Program-made: the position numbers and the translations under genes
The notes under the pieces: model-generated
Seen by the model: only the letters and a program-made list of their open reading frames with translations
Told to the model about the DNA's origin: nothing
Databases searched by the model: none
Assembly: GCA_024362935.1 (NCBI GenBank)
Contig: JANCRA010000007.1
Coordinates: forward strand, 23,027,003 to 23,091,002
Length of the DNA stretch: 64,000 bases
From: Setophaga petechia
Taxonomy: Eukaryota > Chordata > Aves > Passeriformes > Parulidae
Reading direction: 5' to 3'
Shown here: positions 41,162-50,530 of the stretch, piece by piece
How the letters are laid out: the number at the start of each line of letters is the position of its first letter
How positions within the stretch are numbered: the first letter of the stretch is position 1

Positions 41162-41550
41162 GAAAACACACCTACAACCACCACTGCCACTTGACCTTTC
41201 TTCCAAACAGCCCACCCACCTAAACGCTGGCTATGGGGAACAGTTCTGCGGGGTAAGAACTGAGTCATCTCTCCAAAAGTGAAAACACCAGGGATCTTAT
41301 GGAGAGATTTGGTTTAGGGTTAAACAGTTTTATGCTCCCGAGGCATCAATACTTTCTTCCAATGTCCCAAGCCCACACTGTTATGTTGCTACATTACTTC
41401 AGAGTCAATTTTTATCCTTGATAAATAAAGAAGATATCTGAAAAATACTGAACATTCCACTTGAACATCAGATCTTTGATACCTACATTGCATGCAAAAA
41501 GACCACAAGAGAGACCATTTCCCGCATCCTCCTCCCCCATTAAAACCAAC

Positions 41551-41683
41551 CTTTTCTGTAAAAGACTGCATTGAGGAACTCTTCCGCTTGCCTTTCAAAA
41601 CGAATGATTTTTGCTTGCTCTTGTCTAAGCAGAGCTTCTTGTCCAGCTTCCGAGGCTGGCTCATCCAGACTGACTAAGTGTTC
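41551..41683 (-). CDS. LCOR: LCOR N-terminal extension exon (EHLVSLDEP...)
   Basis: 133-base exon: acceptor ATATCTTTGCAG, donor AGAAAAG|GTTGGT (matching at +1, +2 and +5, atypical at +3). It encodes 44 residues beginning EHLVSLDEPASEAGQEALLR, continuing QEQAKIIRFERQAEEFLNAV and ending FYRK, then one base of a split Asp codon. It is phase 0 at its start and joins exon 55463-55542. The segment is predicted helical and charged and resembles the matching region of LCORL. It lies upstream of the classical LCOR Met, so it codes only if translation starts further 5'. The ERVL-like provirus ends 193 bases upstream of its acceptor. Confidence 0.88.
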
Positions 41684-41876
41684 CTGCAAAGATATTTAAT
41701 ATTTGTAAGATCTTCCAGACTCCAAAATTAATGACGTTCCCTAGGTACTCAATATTTTACTAAATTCAAAACACTTTAAGGTACTCAGCACAGTTGAATT
41801 TATTTAAATCAAAACTTGTTTTTTTGGCTGCATCAGAACATTGTACTTTGTCCTGTTTTCTTGTTGTAAGTTGGAC

Positions 41877-42477
41877 TGGTTTGAACGACAACCAGAGGGA
41901 GGAATTAACCCCACACAAATACCTTGCAAGTGATTTCCACATGGAGCTACAATTTAATAGGAAAGTTACATTCAAGGTAATAGTACAGAAACACTGGCTT
42001 AAAGTGACAAAGAGTTTGGGCACCCTCTTGGTCAGGGTGCTAGTGGCAGTCTGATTAAATGGTGGTTGCAGTCCCATTGAAATGATGGATGTGGACTTGT
42101 CAAAGCAGCGAGCCTGTGGAAAGGTCTGCTCCTTCCCCGGGGCTCCAGTGGTGGTTCCCCCAATTCCCCAGACCCTGAGATCATGCAACACCCTCAAATC
42201 CAGGCAGGAACAGTTCAGTACTGCCCCCAGTACCTTCCCAGGACAGGGAATTTTACAATGAAATTATGTAATCCTATGAAACACAGGATGTTTTGGGCAG
42301 TTCTTGACAGCACATTAGCAGAGATGGGCTGGGTGTAACAAAGAGAACACTACACCCAACTCATAGGTGGGGTATGCAGCTGTTACAAAGGACCCATCAC
42401 TAACAGTTCATTAGAAGGTGATGGAGGTGGTGGTAGAATACATATTTTGGTGGCACCTTATATTGTAACCTAAGACA
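41877..42477 (-). repeat. 3' LTR of the provirus
   Basis: 601 bases, beginning TG and ending CA on the minus strand (TGTCTTAG ... TTCAAACCA). It is a direct repeat of 47344-47966, with roughly a dozen to fifteen substitutions by eye and a net 22-base length difference. A minus-strand ATTAAA at 41953-41958 followed by TTTGTGTGGGG is a plausible poly(A) signal in the same direction as LCOR transcription. Confidence 0.9.
41953..41958 (-). terminator. Candidate LTR poly(A) signal
   Basis: ATTAAA on the minus strand in the 3' LTR, with a GU-rich stretch about 35 bases downstream (TTTGTGTGGGG). The 5' LTR has the same hexamer at 47420-47425. ATTAAA is the commonest natural variant of AATAAA. Confidence 0.35.
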
Positions 42478-42598
42478 TTATTCACCCCTTATTCTACACC
42501 ATCTACATCATATCCAAATTAATAACCTTCTTTAACTCTACTTTATATATATACATACATGTACACAATGAAATATTACACACAGTTCTTGTTTAAAA

Positions 42599-43498
42599 TT
42601 AGGTGTGTTGAGGTACACAACAAGTTTCCCCATCTTTCTGCATTACCCGCCAAGTATAACCAGGTCCTTGAGTAATAACAATCCCATGGATGGATTTGCC
42701 TTTGCCTGAGGTAAGATTAATCCAAACTATCTGTCCTAACATACCTCTTACGTGTACCACAGGGACTTTTATCTCCTTCTGCACAGTGCAAGGGTTCTGA
42801 CTGGGCAGGACCAGCTTGATTGATGGAGCTTTGGCTGTTGGTGACCAGGTGGCTTTTGCTAAATGCAGCTCTCAGTTTTTGATGGTCCCCCTGCCCAATG
42901 CCTTCAGGGTGGTTTTTAATAGTCCATTGCACCATCCAGCTTTCCCAGCAGCAGCTTCATTATAAAGGATACAGTACACCCACTCACTGCCATGTTCCCT
43001 AGCCCAGGGTTTTATAAGTGTGTTCCTGAAACAAGTCCCATTGTCAGACTCAATTCTTTCCGGGGTGCCATGTCTCCATGGGACTTGCTTTTCCAGGCCC
43101 AAGATGGTGTTCTGGGCAGCCATGTGAGGCACAGGGTAGGTCTCCAGCCATGCAGTGGTTGCTCCCCCCACGGTCAGCACATAACACTTGCCTTGGCAGG
43201 TTTGGGAAAGGGTGATGTAGTCAATTTGCCATGCTTCCTTGTACCTGGATTTTGACTACTGTCTACCATACAATAAGAAGCTTCATCCACCTGGCTTGCT
43301 TGATTGCAGCACATGTCCCACAGTCATCCATGAGAGATACTGTCTATGTTTAAGTCCACAGGAGTGGTCACAGGCCCATCGGTATGCCTCTGATGACTGG
43401 AGGCATCGAGGGCCTAACAAGCTAGAAGTAATTCTCCTTTGTGCTACCCATCGAGATCTACCTGAGATACTTGAATCTTGGCAACAAAATTTACCCAC
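42599..43498 (-). pseudogene. ERVL-like integrase remnant
   Basis: The catalytic-core match includes RIESDNGTCFRN, with the second conserved acidic residue, and WCNGLLKTTLKAL. Where related integrases have the catalytic Glu, this copy reads GKAGWCNG, so that Glu is missing. The reading frame shifts between 43498, 43180 and 42784. The C-terminal domain is recognisable near 42599-42784 (SGKGKSIHGIVITQGPGYTW). A zinc-binding-type N-terminal part lies around 43283-43498 in another frame. It normally inserts viral cDNA into host DNA; this copy cannot be functional. Confidence 0.85.
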
Positions 43499-44042
43499 TT
43501 ATTGTTACTTCATAAGCCAGACTTTTGGGTACACATACATTGATGTGACAGACCTTCACAGTCAGCTTCTCTACCCAGGCAGTAATGTCTTGCCAGATCT
43601 CAGCAGCCCCGATGGGTTTCCCTCTGTGCTGCCATTTGGCCTTTATCCACTGATCCAGCCATCCCCACAGAGCATTAGCTACCATCCCCAAGCCAGTGTA
43701 GAGTCTCGGCCACTTCTCACATTCAGTAATATTCAAAGCCAGTTGGATGGCTTTAATCTCTGCAAGTTGACTTGATCTGCCTTGTCCCATGGTAGCTGCT
43801 GCAGTTTTCTGTGTGGGGGTCCTCAGAGCAGCTTTCCATTTCTTGTTTGTTTCTACAACTGGGCAGGAACCCTTGGTCAACAGGGAATTATCACTTTTCA
43901 TTCTCTGGTAGTTGATTATTTGGTGGGGCCTCCTCAGCATGTCACCTTGCTCCTCTTCTTCTTCAGAAGATAGTCCAAAATTCTTACCCTCAGGCCATCT
44001 TGTTATTATTTCCAGAATCTCAGTGAGATTAGGATTTCCCAT
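43491..44042 (-). pseudogene. ERVL-like RNase H / connection region remnant
   Basis: 183 codons stay open on the minus strand. RSSQLAEIKAIQLALN carries the conserved Glu of the RNase H fold, followed by LYTGLGMVANALWGWLDQW, where the usual conserved Asp of the 'DS' motif is not apparent (Gly-Met in its place). It would have removed RNA from the RNA:DNA hybrid during reverse transcription. Flanked in order by reverse transcriptase and integrase remnants. Confidence 0.75.
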
Positions 44043-45440
44043 CTAGGTTCCCTGTGTGATCAGCACGATCCACTTGCTCCATATGGCATCAGTGGCATGA
44101 TGTGTAGAAGGAACCTTCCCTTTGAAGATCCAGCCCAGCACTGGTAGTGGGGTTGACAGAAGCAGCTGTGCTTCAGTGCCAATCACTTCTGAGGTGACTT
44201 GAACCCCTTTGTAGGTTGCAAGAATCTCTTCCTCAGCTGGGGTACAGCTGGCCTCAGACCCTTTGTATCCGCAACTCCAGAATCCCAACAGTCATCCTTG
44301 GGTCTCCTCAGGTCTCTGCAGAGGCTCCAGGAAGGATCATTTCCCCCAGCCACAGTGTAGAGCACATTTTTTACATCCTGCCCTGTCCTGACTGACCAAA
44401 GGGCTACTGCATGGGAATCTCCTGTTTAATTCAAAAGCTTGTTCAGGGCCCTACAGGAAATAATTTTTCTTTTGTGTCATGAGATTGAGGGGGCTTACAA
44501 CTGCACTGTACTCTGGCATATGCATACTCCAAAAGCCCACAGCACCTAGAAAGGCCTACATTTCTTTCTTGTTGGTTGGTGGAGACACAAATGTTATTTT
44601 GTAAATCACTTCCATTGAAACCTGGCAATGTCTATCTTGCCACTTTACTCGAAACTGAATTTCTTGAGCAGGTCCCTCAACTTTACTTCATTTAGTGGCA
44701 AGCCTTCAGGACAATCTGCATAATCTTCTCTCCTTTCTCGAAGACTCCCCTGCCTGTGTTCCTCCCTATGATGGTGTCGTTGATGTAGTGCAGATGTTCT
44801 GGAGCCTCACCCTTTTCCAGTGCAGTGTGGATCAGTCCATGGCAGACGGTGGAACTCTGCTTCCACCCCTGAGGCAGTCAATTCCAAGTATATTGCACAC
44901 CCTAACAGGTGAAAGCAAACTGGTGCTTGCAGTCTGCTGCCAAAGAAACAGAGAAAAATCATTGGCAATGTCAATGGCTGCATGCCACTTTACTGCCTTG
45001 GACTCCAGCTTGTACTGAAGCTGCAGCATGGCTGGCACAGCAGCACTCAGTGGTGGCAGGATTTAATTCAGGCCAAGGTGATCCACTGTAAAGCTCCATT
45101 CTCTACTGGACTTATGCACAAGCCATAGAGGGCTGTTAAAGGGTGAATGAGTCTTGCTGAGCACCACTTAGGTCTCCAGTTCAGGAATCATCTTATGGAT
45201 GGGAGAGTCTCGGTCGCTGTGATATCGCCGATGGTGCACTGTTGCTGTGGCGATTGGTACCTGTTGTTACAGCAGAGGGGTTGTCTGAGAGACCTGGCAA
45301 GGTATTCAGTTGTCTGATTTGCTCTGTCTCTAGAGCAGCTATCCTAAAAGCCCAGCAATGTAATTTTGAGTCTTGAGATAGTCTATGCTGATGATGCATG
45401 GGGCCTCTGAACCAGTCACGATAGGGTGTTTCTGCCACTC
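44043..45440 (-). pseudogene. ERVL-like reverse transcriptase remnant
   Basis: Recognisable blocks on the minus strand are the fingers region (VVLSKTHSPFNSPLW, preceded by an in-frame TAA near 45166), the first catalytic Asp block (WHAAIDIANDFS, near 44970-45000), and the YxDD-type block near 44769-44793, which reads HYINDTIIG so the first Asp is Asn. Segments lie in different frames. The domain order fits a class III pol gene. Inactive copy. Confidence 0.82.
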
Positions 45441-45680
45441 CTTCCCAGTCAAGCTCACTTCAGCATCCAATACAGTCAGCTGCTAGGATTGCCCTGTCAC
45501 CTCAAAAATAGAAATGGATTCCACTCCCACATATCTTGATGACATCAGGGTACATTGAGCACTGGTGTCAACCAAAGCCATAAACCTTTGTGGGTCAGAC
45601 ATGACCTGGCTAAAGGCAGGGCCCCTCTAAATCCCAGTCATTGTACGCATTGCTCTGTAAATATGACCTTGAGGTCCCCT
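45441..45680 (-). pseudogene. Retroviral aspartic protease remnant
   Basis: The minus strand reads FMALVDTSAQCTLMSS around 45540-45575, which matches the active-site loop of retroviral proteases (hydrophobic-hydrophobic-D-T/S-G-A). The usual Gly after Asp-Thr is Ser here. It sits between the Gag region and reverse transcriptase, as expected. Confidence 0.75.
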
Positions 45681-45879
45681 CAAGAGAGTCGGTAATATCA
45701 TCATTCCTTCACCACCTGGAGCTTTGTTCAAAGAGAGACCGAAGCAGTGTTGACCCTAGATGACCTTCTTGCAGTTGTTGCTCCTCCTTTCACTTCATGT
45801 ACCTGGGTGGCGAAGGAAGAGGTACACCCCACTTCTTCATGTCTTCTCCACACTCCTGAAGGAAAAACCAGAGGTTACC

Positions 45880-47068
45880 TCATGGAGTGTATCCTCTGTC
45901 CTTGGCTGGGGGACATCCGGTCCAAATGACAGAGACTCTTCTTGATTCTGGCAAGGTGTGGTAAATTCCTTCCTTAAGCTCCTTCCTCAGTTTCTGGTGG
46001 CCCTCTTCAATTTTGTCTTCCAAGCTCCAGACATGCCCAGCCAGCTTTGTTTCCACATATGAGATGTGGGTACATAACAGGGCAGTGACAGCACCCTTGT
46101 AAAGTCTTAGTTTGTTGACCAATGCATCTATCTTGTCCTCTCCTTCCTTCCATTGCAGTGCTGCTAAGTAGTGGGAGTATATTTCTGGTCTGAGGCATGC
46201 GAATTTCAACCACATTTGTGATGTGCACTGGACACCATCTGGGCTCTTAGGGAATTTCTCATCTTCCGGAAAAAATATCTCCAGCACAGCTAATTCCCTT
46301 AGGCACTGCATATCTTGTTCCACTGTGCTCCATATTCCTTCTTGCACGTGGATGTCCCCTTTACAAAGGTATCTAGCCCTTTTACTTGCTAGCAGCCACT
46401 GCCAGAAGCTGAGTTTCCTGGGTTTCCCTGATCCCCAGGTCAATGACCACATCCTGGGACAGCAATCCCAGCTGCCCAGCCTCACATCCTTTCAGAATGG
46501 TGTCATTGGCTGCAGCGTCCCAGATGTGCAGGAGCCAGCTCAGAATGGACTCGTTTACCTGGCAGGTGAACTCGCTCCGCAGCTCACACAACTCACCCAG
46601 GGACAGAGACCGAGTGATGATCTCCAGCTCTGTCTCTTCCACCTGGGTACGAAGGTCCTGCTGCCCCCTCATCAGTCCCTATGACCGATTTGCTCTTCAA
46701 TTTCTTTTTCTTGAACAGAGGCAACTGCTACTGACTTAGGCTGTCCTGGCTCAGTGACAGTTTGTTTAGACACGGTGCCTGCTGACTGGCTTCTTTTTTC
46801 CTCCTCCTCCTGAATACGCTTGGACCACACCAAGCTTGGTCCTGACTCCAAGCATGGCGTACACAGTGCAGGCCATACAGAGAAGATAGAGCAAAACTAA
46901 CAAGATTATGCCATCCTTGACATCCAGACAGAACTCAGTATTTTTAAAAACTGCTGTGTTGGGCCTGAAAAGCTGGAAGAAACCATTCTCTACTCTTCCC
47001 ACCACTGGCTGGGTGAGATTATTAACAAGGTCCCATAACCAGCAGTCCAGACCACGACAGGAGAACAA
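45880..47068 (-). pseudogene. ERVL-like Gag region, broken
   Basis: Three overlapping minus-strand frames (46766-47068, 46382-46672, 45880-46485) together cover a Gag-like protein. The first frame starts at Met 47068, has a strongly hydrophobic stretch (LLVLLYLLCMACTVYAM) and ends at a stop at 46766. The second carries the capsid-like block SLGELCELRSEFTCQVNESI with LSWLLHIWDAAAND. The third continues with LRELAVLEIFFPEDE and a charged helical tail. Similar blocks define Gag of avian ERVL-like elements. Stops and frame changes make it a pseudogene. Confidence 0.8.
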
Positions 47069-47343
47069 AACTGAATATATAATCTAAATGAAGTTCACTG
47101 CCTCTGATATTATCATGCAGTAGACTTCAAGAACTAACAAGCAATTTTCATAGCATTCCCTGGTCTCAAAAGGAGTATCACAACTGGCAAATACTTCCCC
47201 ACGTGCAGAAAAATATGGAGAGCAAGGTACAACATCCATGTAAACATGTCAAGCATCATGGTGAATAGGCAGTTTCTGTAATACAATGCAAAACTGCAAT
47301 TCTGATGCTCAGGATGCTGCAGGTTGGTTGCCAAAATATGTGC
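47069..47343 (-). other. Provirus leader between 5' LTR and Gag
   Basis: 275 bases on the minus strand after the 5' LTR end (CAAACCA). A primer-binding site should lie within the first bases; a TGG-initiated stretch (TGGCAACCAACCTGC) begins about 11 bases in, but I could not match it to a specific tRNA 3' end with confidence. Confidence 0.45.
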
Positions 47344-47966
47344 TGGTTTGAAGGTCAACCAGAGGGAGGAATTAACCCCACACAAATACCTTGCAAGTGA
47401 TTTCCACATGGAGCTACAATTTAATAGGAAAGTTACTTTCAAGGCAATAGTACAGAAACACTGGCTTAAAGTGACAAAGAGTTTGGGCACCCTCTTGGTC
47501 AGGGTGCTAGTGGCAGTCTGATTAAATGGTGGTTGCAGTCCCATTGAAATGATGGATGTGGACTTGTCAAAGCAGCGAGCCTGTGGAAAGGTCTGCTCCT
47601 TCCCCGGGGCTCCAGTGGTGGTTCCCCCAATTCCCCAGACCCCGAGATCATGCAACACCCTCAAATCCAGGCAGGAACAGGTCAGTACTGCCCCCAGTAC
47701 CTTCCCAGGACAGGGAATTTTACAATGAAATTATGTAATCCTATGAAACACAGGATGTTTTGGGCAGTTCTTGACAGCACATTAGCAGAGATGGGCTGGG
47801 TGTAACAAAGAGAACACTACACCCAACTCACAGGTGGGGTATGCAGCTGTTACAAAGGACCCATCACTAACAGTTCATCAGAAGGTGATGGAGGTGTGTA
47901 TGTGAACATGAGGTGTGAATGGTAGAACACATATTTTGATGACACCTTACACTACAACCTAAGACA
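47344..47966 (-). repeat. 5' LTR of the provirus
   Basis: 623 bases, TG...CA on the minus strand, direct repeat of 41877-42477. It carries an extra segment of roughly 22-26 bases (plus strand TGTATGTGAACATGAGGTG and onward, near 47896-47920) not present in the 3' LTR, plus scattered substitutions. As the 5' LTR it would be the original promoter. No confident TATA box placed. Confidence 0.9.
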
Positions 47967-49611
47967 TAAATGATGATGATCTTACACAAATGTAAGATTT
48001 GGTAACAATACAGAAAATAAGAGTCCATTATAAAGAAGAAAAGCATTTGGCTGCAAATCTCCTATTTAGCACTTGTTCTTTGGCTATTATTTTTAGATCC
48101 AAGAAATAACTGTTGAAGGCAAAATATCCACAGTTCTCCTTACTCCATATATCCTTCATGCAAACTAAGCAAAAAATGACCAAGCATTATCAACAAACAG
48201 GACCTTTTGTGAAGAAGCTCAATAGTAGCTACTTTTAAGTGAAATAAATTTAAGTTAGCAAATCCATTCTCATGATTGGAAGCAGCTGAGTAATCTCAAG
48301 AATAAATTCAAATTAGGATAATTAAGCACGTGAGATGCCAGGATACATCATTCATTTTAAGTACAGTCAAGAAACTAGAAGACAAGGTTACAAAAATACA
48401 AAATCTAAATGCTTAGGTTCCACCCCCCGATGCACACACCTTTTTTCATTTCTATCAGTTTAATGCCTTGCTCCTGCTCAGGAGAAAAATCTCTTTACTG
48501 GCCCTCTCCTTCCACTTTCATTTTAAGCTATATTAAAGATACCTGTATTTACCTACTGCAGGAATGTATACACAGCTACTCTTTGGCTTCAGGGAGTGTT
48601 TTGTTTTGTTAACCTTTATAAAGTATCAGTTACCATAATATTTAGGCTGCACCTGTTTTTTTGGCCTCTACTGTATAAGTTGATTTCAGACTCATATCCA
48701 CAAGGAACTAGAAGGGAAGAACTGGAAATTCATTTATAAATCACAATAAATGAAAAATAAGCAATTCTTAAGTTTGCACTGTCTCAACTTCAAAAGGTTT
48801 AAGAAGCAAGATTATATGACAAGCCCACAGTAAATTAACAAACACAGCAGTCACACGAACTGTGTGCTAAGGGTAATAATACCAAACGCTGTGGACTCTG
48901 GCCTGAACCACATGGATGGGCTTTCACATCATATTTGTGATTCAACAGCTTCCAAAAGCTCTCTATCAAAAGCAAAGGGAGATACTATCTCAGGGTACAG
49001 ACACAAAGCAGTATTTTATGACAAACAGAAATATAAGGAACATGCAATGACAGAGGTAACAAGTGAGTACAAACATCTTTGATTCTGTGAAGGTAAGAGC
49101 CTGCAGAAGTGAAGGCCTCACAAAATGACTGAGGTTTTCTTCCATACCAGAGATTCAAACCTGATTGCTCTCATAGGAGAAGCTTCCTCTTTAACAGACT
49201 ATAGCTCTGGAAGAAGCCTAAAATAAAAATAACCCTTGGCCAACACAATGCAATTCAAATCTTCCTAGCATTTTTGCATCCATAGCAAGACACTGTAAAT
49301 ATTAGCCTGACAACTCAGTGGAAAAATAGTCCAGAAGCACCCTGCCTCACCATAAGCAAATGTATTTTATATTACTCCTACAAAGGCAACATAAGGAGAG
49401 TACCATTTAATCTACTGAAACTAACTAAAGCTGTACACTTGCTACATAAAGAAGGAATGAAGAAAAAGGGATCAGCCAGAAGAAAAAAATTCTAAGTGGC
49501 TTATGCTGATGAACAGCTCAGTAAAGGATCTCTTGATCTGCATTTAGGAGAGAAGAGGAATAATATGAAAAAAATGGCAGTGCTTAGTTTTTACTCCCCA
49601 AATTAAGGAGT

Positions 49612-49661
49612 ATGTATGGTTTTTATCAGTGTCCTTTCATGTATGGTTTTTATCAGTGTCC
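49612..49661. repeat. Two-copy 27-base tandem duplication
   Basis: A 23-base word starting ATGTATGGTTTTTATCAG is present at 49612-49634 and again, identical, at 49639-49661, separated by TTTC. Intronic, no coding content. Confidence 0.85.
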
Positions 49662-49947
49662 ATGCTAAGACATCAAAACAAAGAAATACAGTTATGTAAA
49701 AAGTCAGATTTAACCTCGCACTTCACATTAAAAAAAAGTCTTTGGGCATGCTCCGTACAGCACTGACTACATGAGACAAAATATACTGGGAATAGTTCTG
49801 CCAATTGCACTTTTTAATTATTTTCTTATCTATTGTACCATAATTATTCCAGGAATCTGCAGGGTTTTTCACCCCAGAAGTAAAATTCAAGCTTTCACAT
49901 TAAGTATTTGATTGTGATTGTTATTCTACTCTCAAAAGTGAGGTGTT

Positions 49948-50040
49948 TTTGTTTGGTTTGGGAGTGTCTGGTTGGTTGATTTCTGTTGGGTTTTTTTGTT
50001 TGGTTAGGGTGGGGGGTTGTTGATTTTTTAGGTGTCGTTT
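49948..50040. repeat. G/T-rich low-complexity block
   Basis: Degenerate GTTTGG/GTTGG words on the plus strand (TGTTTGGTTTGGGAG, GGTTGGTTGATT, AGGGTGGGGGGTTGTTG). Composition mirrors the A/C-rich block at 37864-37972 on the other strand. Confidence 0.65.
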
Positions 50041-50509
50041 TTTCCATTTTCTAGTATTTCTTCCCAATAACCACTATTTAGAACCACTACTTTCAGGTTT
50101 ACCCACTCACTCTACAGTCCTAAATCACGTCAAAGTTTTCAGTAGCAAGATGCAGGTAGTAGGAAGAAGAAAAACCCAGTAATATCTGGATAGTATTTTC
50201 ATTGAGCATTTTTTCAGGGTATTTATAGCCACTCAGTTACTTTTAGGTATTATTTATAACACAGGATTCTTTCTATTCTCTTTGTGCTTCTCTTCAGGTG
50301 GGAAGAGAATGCCACAGAGCATTCCTGGAATCCCCTAGTGAACATGCAGCATCACTCTATTGAACAGTAAACCTTCAGAGAAAGATACCTGGAGTGGTTT
50401 GCACATGCTCTTTGTGGGCTAAAGCTCTTTTTGTACATTAAGATAAACAGCATAACTATGTAATTAAGTCAAAGAGCCTTAGAAATATAGAGCTGAGGTT
50501 TTCAAAAGG

Positions 50510-50530
50510 CAAGGTCAGTGTGTGACCTTG
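50510..50530. promoter_or_regulatory. Inverted nuclear-receptor half-sites (IR5-like)
   Basis: CAAGGTCA at 50510-50517, spacer GTGTG, then its exact reverse complement TGACCTTG at 50523-50530. CAAGGTCA is the extended half-site used by ERR and NR5A-type receptors. The spacing of 5 is not the canonical estrogen-response spacing of 3. Occupancy is inference. Confidence 0.3.

Larger units (their letters stand above)
36981..41550 (-). other. LCOR intron
   Basis: 4.6 kb intron with donor AAAAG|GTTGGT at 41550 and acceptor TTTGCAG above 36980. It contains an A/C-rich low-complexity block (37864-37972) and a 22-base A run (41140-41161). No coding exon seen. Confidence 0.85.
41877..47966 (-). mobile_element. 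ERVL-like (class III) endogenous retrovirus, degenerate, same strand as LCOR
   Basis: About 6.1 kb provirus with direct terminal repeats, read on the minus strand in the order LTR, Gag region, protease, reverse transcriptase, RNase H, integrase, LTR. There is no envelope region, as usual for ERVL. Every coding region is broken by stops or frame changes. A purine-rich tract (AGAATAAGGGGTGAATAA on the minus strand) lies directly before the 3' LTR, as expected of a polypurine tract. Flanking bases outside the two LTRs (TGGAC and TAAAT) do not match, so no target-site duplication is visible. The closest family known to me is the avian ERVL-like group; exact subfamily not determined. Confidence 0.88.

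Noticed and set aside
41766..42197. 143-codon minus-strand frame in the 3' LTR (and its 176-codon counterpart at 47134-47664)
   Set aside because: The frame is shared by both LTRs because they are repeats, and it crosses the LTR edge; no known LTR protein resembles it.
43239..43775. 178-codon plus-strand frame
   Set aside because: Antisense to the RNase H and integrase region of the minus-strand provirus; a shadow of the pol gene.
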